Assembly: GCF_002903145.1 (NCBI RefSeq)
Contig: NZ_PPDJ01000012.1
Coordinates: 1-64,000 of the forward strand
Length of the DNA: 64,000 nt
Source: Halobacteriovorax sp. DA5
GTDB taxonomy: Bacteria > Bdellovibrionota > Bacteriovoracia > Bacteriovoracales > Bacteriovoracaceae
Direction of reading: 5' to 3'
The position numbers and the translations under genes were made by a program. The notes beneath the pieces were generated by a model, which worked only from the letters and a program-made list of their open reading frames with translations, was not told the DNA's origin and ran no database searches. Below are positions 43,359 to 51,611 of this stretch, in pieces. Within the stretch, counting starts at the first letter, position 1. Each line of letters starts with the position of its first letter.

Positions 43359-46034
43359 TTATTCTTGGTTTTCTTGTAATAAGTTGATTAGACCTTTTTC
43401 ACAGTCCATTTCAATCTCTTGTCCATTTTCTACAATTTTTGTAATTCCTGGAACTCCGACGATTGTAGGAATCTTAAGTTCTCTAGCAATAACTGCTGAG
43501 TGAGAAAGTGTCGATCCCTTTTCTACAAGTAGTCCTTTGATTGACGGAAATAATGGTGCCCATCCTGGATCAGTTCTTACTGTACATAGAATCTTGTCAT
43601 TAACATCAATTCCATCATCCGGCTTAAAGAGTAGGGCAACCTCTCCTGTGATGTGACCTGGGTAACATCCTATACCTTTTAATGCACCATCATGATCAAG
43701 ATTTGTATTGCCTTCATAGATAAATTTATTTCCTGCGTGAACGAAGCCAAATGTCTTAAAGTGATGACCAGGTTCCTCATCTTCATATGAATCGTACTCA
43801 GACTTTCTTAAGCTTATTAGTTCTTTTAGATTTGTCTGAACAATACGCCCATCTTTTAGTTCTTCAATTTCACTAAGAGTTAAAAAGAAAATATCATCTG
43901 GTGTACTGATTAGATTGAAGTTTGCTAATTGATTTCCCATTTCACGGTAAATTTGACGTGAGATACCAAAAGATTTTGTTCTAAGAAGTCTTGTGTTTTC
44001 ACGATAACGAATGGCCTTTCTAAGTTTTGCCAGATCTTTATAAAAACGTTTTCTTCCAAAAATTGAAAGCTTTTTCTTAACTATTGGCTCAATCTTTTTT
44101 TCTTCAGACTCTCTAAGTTCAAGCTCATTTGCAATGAAGCTTTCATAACTTAGGCTTTCTTTAATCACGTAATTTTTTAGAATATTGATGAGAAAGTCTG
44201 GGCTTTCTCTCAGTGATAAGCTTTCAAGCTTAAGCTCACCAATTGTGCGATCACCATAGTTTTCGATATAATCTTGGCATAAATCAAAAATGGCCTTTTT
44301 GTTGATGTAGAAGAAGTCCATAACTTTTGAATTTTCTAGTTTTAGGAATTGATCCTTAAGATTTTGATCGCATTTCTTAATTTCATCACTTATTTTTAAA
44401 AGTTCTTTAGTTGGTTGAGTACTGGCAATATCATGTTCTCCTGATAATAAATTTCCAAGAGTGATATCGGCATTTTCAACACCAAGCTTATCCATCCAGC
44501 GATACATCTTTCCATTCATCATCATAACGTAGAAGTCATTTATAAGTGGAGCGTGCCATTTACTCGTGATCTTCTGATCGAGCTCTTCAGTTAGATCATA
44601 GAGTTGAGTAAGATTAAGTCTATTGAGTTTGGTGAAATCAATGTCATTATAAACTTTATAAAAATCAGACATAAAGTCGGCAACAACTTTATCTATTTTT
44701 GAGAAATACCAAAGAAGACTTCCAAAGGTTTTTATCAGACCTGGTAACATTCTTAATCTCTCACATAAAGGTAGGTCTTTATCTTCAATAAAGTCGACAG
44801 GGTCTGTAATCCCCATCATTTTCTCCATATCTCCTTTAGATTGTTTAAAGGACGGAAGCAAAAGGAGCCCTTTATACCAAGATTGAATATTGTAGAATAC
44901 TCGACCTTCAATAAGAGCGATCATATTCTTATGTCTTTTTTCGTGCTTTTTTAACTCTTCTTCACTTAGCCCAGTTAAGCCTAGTAGTTGATGATAGACC
45001 TTATAGTACATCTTTGAGGCATAAGAGAAAGTTAGGGGCGTTGTAACTCCATTGAATGACTCTTGGATATTTGAGTTATCAAAAACATTGGCGAAGTCTT
45101 CACGCTTATCCATTGGAAGAGATGTGATATCTCGTGTCTGGACAATATAGATATTTCCATTTTGAAAACAAAATTCTATATCTTGAGGCTTCTTCTTTAA
45201 TGCAAGAATATTTAGGGCAAGTTTATTTAACTCAATGATTTCTGCGTGAGTTAAGACACTTGAATTGATATCATTTCCTGTAACTTCAACTTTCTTTGTT
45301 GTTTTGTTTTCGTAGTCAGCAATTATCTTAAAGTCTTTTTCTCTAATTTCATCTCTAATGATACCAAGGTCATTGATTGTGTATTCATCAGTATTGCATT
45401 CACCACTTACAACACCTTCTCCTTGACCGTAGTTTGCTGAAATAAGCATCTCGTCTCTGTATCCATTAATTGGATTGGCCGTAAAGAGAACACCTGACTT
45501 CTCAGGATCAATCATTTCTTGAATGATGACGGCCATTTTAGGTGTCGATTGATGGATTTGATTTTTAAAGCGATATGTAAGGGCCGTTAGAGAGAAGTTG
45601 CTTTTAAAACAATTTCTAATGGCATCTTCTATTTTATCTTTTCCTTGAACATAGAGAAAAGACTCTAATTGTCCAGCGAAAGAGAAGTGACTACCATCCT
45701 CATCAGCAGCTGAGCTTCTAATAGCATAGTGAATATTAGGATTAATTCTCTCCATAACTTCATCAATAATGGAAATTTCACACTTATCAATTTCAGCATG
45801 AATTTTTGCGATTAGTTCTTTTAAATCATCAATAAATTGAAGTTGTGTGTAGCTTACAATGAGTTGCTTTAATACCTCATTTTGGTCAACTAATGTTTGA
45901 AAGTAATCACTAGTGATACAAAACCAATCTGGTGTATTAACACGACACTTTTCAAGCTTAGCAAGGTTATAGGCCTTACCACCAACTTGTGTTTTTGTTG
46001 TAAGAAGAGAATCAAATTTACTTAATAGATACAT
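43359..46034 (-). CDS. PEP-synthase-like / rifampicin-phosphotransferase-like enzyme
   Basis: An 891-residue protein. The N-terminal PPDK ATP-grasp domain has QVGGKAYNLAKL, YAIRSSAADEDGSHFSFAGQ and KSGVLFTANPINGYRDEM with NYGQGEGVVSGEC and the VQTRD end at about residue 308. A middle region follows. The C-terminal swivelling domain (about 790-885) contains PGWAPLFPSIKGLLVEKGSTLSHSAVIAREL with the phospho-His in LSHS. No PEP-binding TIM-barrel is apparent. This resembles RPH-type dikinases, which phosphorylate a small-molecule hydroxyl, or PigC-type condensing enzymes. It likely acts on an intermediate of this locus. Confidence 0.82.
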   Translation of the reverse strand: MYLLSKFDSLLTTKTQVGGKAYNLAKLEKCRVNTPDWFCITSDYFQTLVDQNEVLKQLIVSYTQLQFIDDLKELIAKIHAEIDKCEISIIDEVMERINPNIHYAIRSSAADEDGSHFSFAGQLESFLYVQGKDKIEDAIRNCFKSNFSLTALTYRFKNQIHQSTPKMAVIIQEMIDPEKSGVLFTANPINGYRDEMLISANYGQGEGVVSGECNTDEYTINDLGIIRDEIREKDFKIIADYENKTTKKVEVTGNDINSSVLTHAEIIELNKLALNILALKKKPQDIEFCFQNGNIYIVQTRDITSLPMDKREDFANVFDNSNIQESFNGVTTPLTFSYASKMYYKVYHQLLGLTGLSEEELKKHEKRHKNMIALIEGRVFYNIQSWYKGLLLLPSFKQSKGDMEKMMGITDPVDFIEDKDLPLCERLRMLPGLIKTFGSLLWYFSKIDKVVADFMSDFYKVYNDIDFTKLNRLNLTQLYDLTEELDQKITSKWHAPLINDFYVMMMNGKMYRWMDKLGVENADITLGNLLSGEHDIASTQPTKELLKISDEIKKCDQNLKDQFLKLENSKVMDFFYINKKAIFDLCQDYIENYGDRTIGELKLESLSLRESPDFLINILKNYVIKESLSYESFIANELELRESEEKKIEPIVKKKLSIFGRKRFYKDLAKLRKAIRYRENTRLLRTKSFGISRQIYREMGNQLANFNLISTPDDIFFLTLSEIEELKDGRIVQTNLKELISLRKSEYDSYEDEEPGHHFKTFGFVHAGNKFIYEGNTNLDHDGALKGIGCYPGHITGEVALLFKPDDGIDVNDKILCTVRTDPGWAPLFPSIKGLLVEKGSTLSHSAVIARELKIPTIVGVPGITKIVENGQEIEMDCEKGLINLLQENQE

Positions 46035-46082
46035 TTACTACCTAACATTACAAATTATATTATTTTCATTTAATATTATCAT

Positions 46083-47651
46083 ATGAAAAAAATTGAAGAT
46101 ATAAGGCAAGAACTGGGTTACGAAGGTATACCGATAAATGGATGTCACTACCTGGATTCTCACTTTCGAAATAATTTAGAAAAGCGATGCTTGATCTATC
46201 AAAATAAAGATCAGAACTATGGCGAGTTTATGTCTCAGGTTGGGGCATGGATAAAGACATTATCTGATGCTGGAATAAAGAAAGGGGATCGAGTTATCGT
46301 ACTCATTCCATTGCGACTGGAGCTTTATCAGATAATGGTGGCATTGTTCTATATGGGATCAGTTGTCGTCTCAATTGATTCTACTATGCCAAAGGATAAA
46401 CTTAAGCAGGCCATTGAAGATGCAAATGCTCAAGGGATCATCTCAGTTAAAGAGCTTTTAAAATGGACGCCTTTAATTCCTGCTCTGTGGAAAATGAAGC
46501 GCTTTACGTTTGATCAAAATTGTCTTTTTACTAAAACTTTAACAAGTATTAGAGCGCAAGATAATCTTAATTTCTCGCAAACACCAATTGAGCAAGATGC
46601 TCAGACACTTATTTCTTTTACAACTGGCTCTACTGGAAGACCTAAGGCTGCAAATCGAAGTCTTGATATCTTTTTATCACAAAAGATTGTCTCAGAATAT
46701 TTTTGGCTACATAAAGAAGATGAAGTTGATATGCCATTTTTCCCAACTCTTGTTCTACAAAACTTGGGCCTTGGAATCACCACAATTTTCCCAGATATCG
46801 ACTATCGTAAATTAGCTGAGTTTGATGCTTCAAGGGTTATTGCGCAAATGAATCAATATGGTGTCACACGATTTAGTGCTAATCCAATGATTATCAAAAG
46901 ACTTGCTGATTACCTTGCATCAAATGATATCAAAATTCCATCGTTAAGAAGTATTATTATTGGTGGTGCTGAAATATCGACAAAGCATGCAAGTTTTGTG
47001 AAGGAACAATTCGATAGGGCCTGTTCGTTGGTTGAGATTCATATTATCTATGGCTCTACTGAAGTTGAGCCCATTAGTTTTGTTCCAATTGAAGAGTATA
47101 TTTCAAATAAGAAAGTTGGACTTAAGTTGGGGCATATCATTGAAGTTTTAGATACTAAGATTGATAAGGTCGCTAATGGTTTTGATTTTCAGGAAGGAGT
47201 CGTTTGGGGAGAAATCTATCTAAGTGGACCTCATGTTATTAAAGAGTATATTGATAATCATCCAGCCAATAAAACGACTAAGAGATGGGATGAACAGGGA
47301 AGACTTTGGCACCTCACTGGTGATGTTGGATATGTGAGTGGGGGACAGATTTATCTTCTTGGGCGACTCAAAGATTGTTTAAAGGTTAATGGCAAGCTCG
47401 TTCCAACATTTCACTATGAGAATGAATTGGCCCGTATTGATGGTGTTCAAAGAGCAGCTCTAGTTCAAGTCAATGATACGATATTGTGTCTCGTTGAGGG
47501 TGAAGTTAAGATAAAAGAACATATTAGTGAAATCTTAAATGATTGGAATCTTGGTGAAGCGCTTGTTGAATTTGGCCGAGTTCCTGTTGATTCAAGGCAT
47601 TTTTCTCGAGTTGACCGAAATGCCATAAGAGAAAGTATCCAGCACAAGTAG
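46083..47651 (+). CDS. class I adenylate-forming enzyme (acyl-CoA synthetase / OleC-like)
   Basis: A 522-residue protein with A3 FTTGSTGRPKAANRSLD, A5 IIYGSTEVEPISF, A7 WHLTGDVGYVSGG and A8 LGRLKDCLKVNGK. Arrangement and GSTGRPK without the usual following Gly-Val resemble the OleC group, beta-lactone synthetases and acyl-CoA synthetases of the hydrocarbon pathway. It lies 48 bp from the divergent dikinase gene and lacks a clear ribosome site (leaderless or weak). It is the second acyl-activating enzyme in the locus. Substrate unknown; a free carboxylate on an acyl or mevalonate-like chain is possible. Confidence 0.83.
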   Translation: MKKIEDIRQELGYEGIPINGCHYLDSHFRNNLEKRCLIYQNKDQNYGEFMSQVGAWIKTLSDAGIKKGDRVIVLIPLRLELYQIMVALFYMGSVVVSIDSTMPKDKLKQAIEDANAQGIISVKELLKWTPLIPALWKMKRFTFDQNCLFTKTLTSIRAQDNLNFSQTPIEQDAQTLISFTTGSTGRPKAANRSLDIFLSQKIVSEYFWLHKEDEVDMPFFPTLVLQNLGLGITTIFPDIDYRKLAEFDASRVIAQMNQYGVTRFSANPMIIKRLADYLASNDIKIPSLRSIIIGGAEISTKHASFVKEQFDRACSLVEIHIIYGSTEVEPISFVPIEEYISNKKVGLKLGHIIEVLDTKIDKVANGFDFQEGVVWGEIYLSGPHVIKEYIDNHPANKTTKRWDEQGRLWHLTGDVGYVSGGQIYLLGRLKDCLKVNGKLVPTFHYENELARIDGVQRAALVQVNDTILCLVEGEVKIKEHISEILNDWNLGEALVEFGRVPVDSRHFSRVDRNAIRESIQHK

Positions 47652-47661
47652 ATTGTGCTGG
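47639..47661. terminator. hairpin at the end of the ligase gene
   Basis: CCAGCACAA (47639-47647) pairs with TTGTGCTGG (47653-47661) around GTAGA, which contains the stop codon. No clean U-tract follows, so efficiency is uncertain. Confidence 0.5.
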
Positions 47662-47682
47662 ATTGATATCTAAAATCTTATA

Positions 47683-48504
47683 CTAGTTATCGTAATTTCG
47701 ACAAAGAATTGAGATCTTCTTTGTCAGTTCTTTAGGTAGTGTTGAAAATAGGCTTGATCCGCTATTTACTTCGTGTCCATAACATCTTTGCCAGTGAGGA
47801 GTATAAAGTTGTCCTTTATCTCTTAAAAGGTACTCTTCCATATAATTTTGAAGATGCTTATCTAAGAGCTCTTTCGAATCAGATCTTTCTAAAACTTTTC
47901 TCTGATAAAGAGTATCTGCGATTTCAAATGGTGTAACAAAACTTGCTTGACCTTTGTATAGTTCATTTGATTCATCAAAGTTGTAGGCAGCACGTATAAA
48001 AGTATGAAACTTAATTCCTGGATAAGTCTGTTTGATACCATTATAGAAAGAGTTATCGTGTTCTCCGTTATCACCAACTAGGATAACTGTATCAGGTCTA
48101 TTCTCAGCGATTAGCTCTTGAAGTCTTTGCGCTTTAAATACCTTGCTCGATACTTTAAAAGGTCTAATTTCCAAGCTTCCCTCTGGGAAGTTTCCGTTTT
48201 TAAGGAGTTCATTGTGCGACCATGCCATCACTTCCTCTGGCGCATTTGTTAGATAAAAAACATCTGCATCAAGGCGATTCTTTATGATGTGATAAAGGTC
48301 GGCCATGCCAAGGAAAATATTATTTGTGCGGTAGGCGTTTGAAACGGCATCGACTTTTGATCTGATATGGCCAACTTTAATTGTGTCGTCGATATCTGAA
48401 ATTAGAATCGTCTTCCCACTATCTTTAGTAAAAGCTAGTGTTGCCGAAGCTAAGAGGTTTAACATTAATACTAGGATTACTGATTTCATCTTTCTTGTTT
48501 TCAT
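47683..48504 (-). CDS. exported App1-like phosphatidate phosphatase (DUF2183)
   Basis: A 273-residue protein with a signal peptide (cleavage near ATLAF, residue 25). HAD-like motif I LISDIDDTIKVG (DxDxT/D), FYLTNAPEE (motif II) and VILVGDNGEHDN (motif IV) match the App1/DUF2183 phosphatidate phosphatase domain. GSLEIRPF and TYPGIKFHTFIR also fit. It should dephosphorylate phosphatidate or a related phospholipid outside the cytoplasm. It converges on the ligase gene. Confidence 0.85.
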   Translation of the reverse strand: MKTRKMKSVILVLMLNLLASATLAFTKDSGKTILISDIDDTIKVGHIRSKVDAVSNAYRTNNIFLGMADLYHIIKNRLDADVFYLTNAPEEVMAWSHNELLKNGNFPEGSLEIRPFKVSSKVFKAQRLQELIAENRPDTVILVGDNGEHDNSFYNGIKQTYPGIKFHTFIRAAYNFDESNELYKGQASFVTPFEIADTLYQRKVLERSDSKELLDKHLQNYMEEYLLRDKGQLYTPHWQRCYGHEVNSGSSLFSTLPKELTKKISILCRNYDN

Positions 48505-48562
48505 GAAGAAATCATATTGAATGAATTCACTAATTTCACCATGTATCGCGTTAGTATGAACA

Positions 48563-49048
48563 TTATACAGAGATTTCGTTAAAGTTTTCCATCCAAGTAC
48601 TGAATTGTTGGCATTTTTGGACTTCTTTGGCCTTTAATAAGTAGAGATTCTTATGAGATCTGAATGTGAGAATACTACCATTCACTTTTAGCTCTTTTAG
48701 CTTTTCAATCTCTTTATAGTGCTCAATATTTCGATAATCACAAGTGCTGATTGTTTCGGCTTCAATTTTTTCTTTTTGAGTCACTTCTTCGTGTAGTTTA
48801 TTTAAGAGATTTAATTGTTCTTGGGAGAGTTCGTGCTTAATCTGTGCTAATCTTTCTAGATAATCTTTTGATTCGTTAAGACTTCTGGCCGCAAGATGGC
48901 CCAGTCCTTTCTTTGAAAAGTTATTAAACTCTTCAATTTTCACTTGAGAGCGAAAGAGGTAGTCATTGGCCTTAGGTCCAACTGCATGAACCGTATTTGA
49001 AAGCCAGTAGACTCCGATTAATATAAAGATAAAGTATCTTAGTTTCAT
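48563..49048 (-). CDS. exported hypothetical helical protein
   Basis: The ATG at 49048 (MKLRYFIFIL) opens a signal peptide ending near VHAVG, so it is chosen over a codon ten residues upstream. A 161-residue protein with a helical, charged mature part (SQEQLNLLNKLHEEVTQKEKIEAE) and two cysteines (STCDYR and QKCQQF) that could form a disulfide. Not recognised. Confidence 0.7.
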   Translation of the reverse strand: MKLRYFIFILIGVYWLSNTVHAVGPKANDYLFRSQVKIEEFNNFSKKGLGHLAARSLNESKDYLERLAQIKHELSQEQLNLLNKLHEEVTQKEKIEAETISTCDYRNIEHYKEIEKLKELKVNGSILTFRSHKNLYLLKAKEVQKCQQFSTWMENFNEISV

Positions 49049-49195
49049 ATGTATTTTATAAAGCAAGAAAAGTGCCAAGAAATAGGGCAGTTTTATACGA
49101 GCTTTCAGTAACTTGGAGTGTTTAGTATATGGACAGTGTCTAAAAATATCGTTATTTAAGGTACTTACTGTTTAAAACATGGTATAAGGCAAATT

Positions 49196-50287
49196 ATGTA
49201 CTATTTTGATCACGCTGCCTCAACTAAGCTCTATCCTGAAGTTATTGAAGTTTTATCGCAAAGCTTCGAACTGGACTATCCAAATCCTGCTGCTAAGCAT
49301 TTAGCAGGAAAGGAATGTGCTAAGAAAATTGAGGATGCTAGAAGTAATATCTTAAAACTTATTCAGGCCAAAAACTATGGCCTAATCTTCACTTCTTCTG
49401 CAACTGAAGCAAATAATCAGGTGATTCGCTCGATTGAGGAGGGGATTATTTTTTTTAGTGGAGATCATCCTTCTGTCACTAAAGTCATTGATAATGGACA
49501 AGGTTATAAAAGCATTGATGAAATTGTCGATGGCGTAACAAGTGAAACACAACTTGTATGTATCAGCCTTGTTAACTCACAATCTGGACAATACTTTGAA
49601 GTTGAAAAAATAGCGCAAGCTGTGAAGGCCAAGAATAGAAAGTGTCTCGTTCATGTGGATGCGACACAAGGCTTTGGTAAAGTTCCTTTCACACTCAAAG
49701 ACTCTGAAATTGATTATGTCACTTTTGGTGCTCATAAAATGGGAGGTCCAAGAGGAATTGGCGGTCTTATTTTTAAAGAAAGTAAGGTTCAATTTCTTAA
49801 ACGCTACCTAAGAGGTGGCGCACATGAAAAAGGCCTAAGAGCATCGACACCTCCTACTTCTCTTGTTGTAGCTCTTGAGAGAGCATGTGAATTGGCCTTT
49901 AAGGATTTAGAGAGTTCATTTGAAAAAGCAGAAGTTCTTAAAGAAGTAATTAAAAAAGGGCTATGTGCTCTACATAAAAATATAAGTTATCCATTTGAGG
50001 ATCGAAATACTTCACCATTTATTCTATGTGTTCTCTTTGAGGGAATTGCTAGTGATATCATCATGAGACACCTTGAAACCAAGGGAATCATGATCTCTTC
50101 ATCTACAGCTTGTTCATCAAAGATTAAGGGATTAAACCCTCTCTTTGCAGGACTTGGGATTGAAGAGAAGTTTCATAAAAATATTCTTAGGATATCGATT
50201 GGTAAGTCAACAACACAAGAAGAGGTGGAAGGCCTTTTAAAAGGTTTTGGCGAAGTTATTGAAGAAATTGGTTTTTTAATTAAATAG
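49196..50287 (+). CDS. NifS/IscS-type cysteine desulfurase
   Basis: A 363-residue class V PLP enzyme. YYFDHAASTKLYPEV start, TSSATEANNQ, HVDATQGFGKVP, catalytic Lys in FGAHKMGGPRGIGGL, and the active Cys in ISSSTACSSKIKG, are all present. It takes sulfur from Cys as a persulfide. It lies 11 nt upstream of thiI, and that ThiI lacks a rhodanese tail, so this enzyme probably hands its persulfide directly to ThiI, like the YrvO/NifZ-type partners in other bacteria, rather than building Fe-S clusters. Confidence 0.93.
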   Translation: MYYFDHAASTKLYPEVIEVLSQSFELDYPNPAAKHLAGKECAKKIEDARSNILKLIQAKNYGLIFTSSATEANNQVIRSIEEGIIFFSGDHPSVTKVIDNGQGYKSIDEIVDGVTSETQLVCISLVNSQSGQYFEVEKIAQAVKAKNRKCLVHVDATQGFGKVPFTLKDSEIDYVTFGAHKMGGPRGIGGLIFKESKVQFLKRYLRGGAHEKGLRASTPPTSLVVALERACELAFKDLESSFEKAEVLKEVIKKGLCALHKNISYPFEDRNTSPFILCVLFEGIASDIIMRHLETKGIMISSSTACSSKIKGLNPLFAGLGIEEKFHKNILRISIGKSTTQEEVEGLLKGFGEVIEEIGFLIK

Positions 50288-50298
50288 GAATAATAAAG

Positions 50299-51486
50299 AT
50301 GTATAAAAGTTTAATTTTAACAGTTGATGAATTATGGCTTAAGGGTAAGAACAGAAAGAGCTACTATAAGAAACTTCAGACAAATCTAAGTCGAATATTT
50401 AGTAAGTATCATCACACATCTTGGAAGCTAAAAAATAATCAACAGCGACTAGTGGCCGAAAGTGAAGAAGAGTTTAGTGAAGAGCTAATCCATAGATTAA
50501 CTTCTGTTGCTGGCCTAAGCTCTGTTACTCCGATGCGAGCGTGTCCATTAGATCTTGATTATGTTTGTGATCTTGCCGTAAAAGAATTAAGTCAATTATC
50601 AAATATTAAGACTTTTAAAGTTCAAACAAAAAGAGCTCTTAAACAATTTCCAAAAAATAGTGATGAAATTAACCGCTATATTGCAACTGCAATCTTAAAA
50701 AATACGGAACTTAAAGTTGATGTAAAAAATCCTGATCTCATGGTTGATGTAAAAGTCATGAATGAAGAGATCTATCTATCTTGGGAAAAAATTCCATGTA
50801 TTGGTGGTCTACCTGTTGGGACAAGCGGACATGCTATTACTCTTTTATCTGGTGGGATTGATTCACCTGTTGCTAGTTATTTAATGGCAAGAAGAGGCGT
50901 GAGACAATCTTTTGCTTTCTTTTATGCCTATCCATATGTTGGAGAGGAAGTAAAAGAGAAGATTTTAGAGCTTGGAAAAATTCTTTCTAAGTTTCAGGAT
51001 AGCTTTAAATTATATGTTCTTCCTTATGGAGATATTCAAAACTATATTGCAAAAAATTGTAAGGAAGATTACAGAACATTATTTTTTAGAAAATATATGA
51101 TGGATACTTCTGCGTATCTTGCAAGAAGAGCAAAGGCGAGTGCCCTAATTATGGGAGATGCCCTTTCACAAGTTTCAAGTCAGACTCTTCAGAATATGAG
51201 TGTACTTGATCGTTCTTGTCCGATGCTTGTGATGAGGCCACTTATTGGGATGAATAAGCTGGACATCATTACAGAGGCCAAAAAGATTGATACATTTGAA
51301 ACATCTATTATTCCACATGATGACGCTTGTTCAATGTTTGCACCGAAACATCCAGTAATTAAGGCAGAAATAAAGTACTTTATGGAGTTTTGCGAAGAGC
51401 ATGATTTATCAGAGTTAATTAAAGAATGCGTTAATAATGCTGAAGTATATCAGTATGATATTCAAGGTAACTTTGAAAAAAAATGA
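50299..51486 (+). CDS. thiI: tRNA 4-thiouridine synthase, rhodanese-less form
   Basis: A 395-residue protein: N-terminal ferredoxin-like and THUMP domains (about 1-165), then a PP-loop ATPase domain with LLSGGIDSPVASYLM, FAFFYAYPYVG and MGDALSQVSSQTLQNM. It ends after IQGNFEKK, so the C-terminal rhodanese domain of E. coli ThiI is absent, as in Bacillus. It activates U8 of tRNA with ATP for thiolation and may also serve thiamine thiazole synthesis. Paired with the desulfurase gene 11 nt upstream. Confidence 0.95.
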   Translation: MYKSLILTVDELWLKGKNRKSYYKKLQTNLSRIFSKYHHTSWKLKNNQQRLVAESEEEFSEELIHRLTSVAGLSSVTPMRACPLDLDYVCDLAVKELSQLSNIKTFKVQTKRALKQFPKNSDEINRYIATAILKNTELKVDVKNPDLMVDVKVMNEEIYLSWEKIPCIGGLPVGTSGHAITLLSGGIDSPVASYLMARRGVRQSFAFFYAYPYVGEEVKEKILELGKILSKFQDSFKLYVLPYGDIQNYIAKNCKEDYRTLFFRKYMMDTSAYLARRAKASALIMGDALSQVSSQTLQNMSVLDRSCPMLVMRPLIGMNKLDIITEAKKIDTFETSIIPHDDACSMFAPKHPVIKAEIKYFMEFCEEHDLSELIKECVNNAEVYQYDIQGNFEKK

Positions 51487-51533
51487 GCGGAATGAGATTT
51501 TATTGTGCATTGCAAGTAATTTCTTCCTGAATA

Positions 51534-51574
51534 ATTAATCTTTGATTAATACTGAAGAGGCTTTAAAATATAAT
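51534..51574 (+). promoter_or_regulatory. promoter region of prc with a dyad at the -35 position
   Basis: ATTAATC (51534-51540) and GATTAAT (51544-51550) form a perfect 7-bp dyad, 18 nt upstream of a TATAAT box (51569-51574). The gene start is at 51612. Dyad placement suits a regulator contacting the -35 region. Confidence 0.5.
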
Positions 51575-51611
51575 TTAGGAACTACCTAATATTATTAGAA
51601 TTGGAGCTTCA

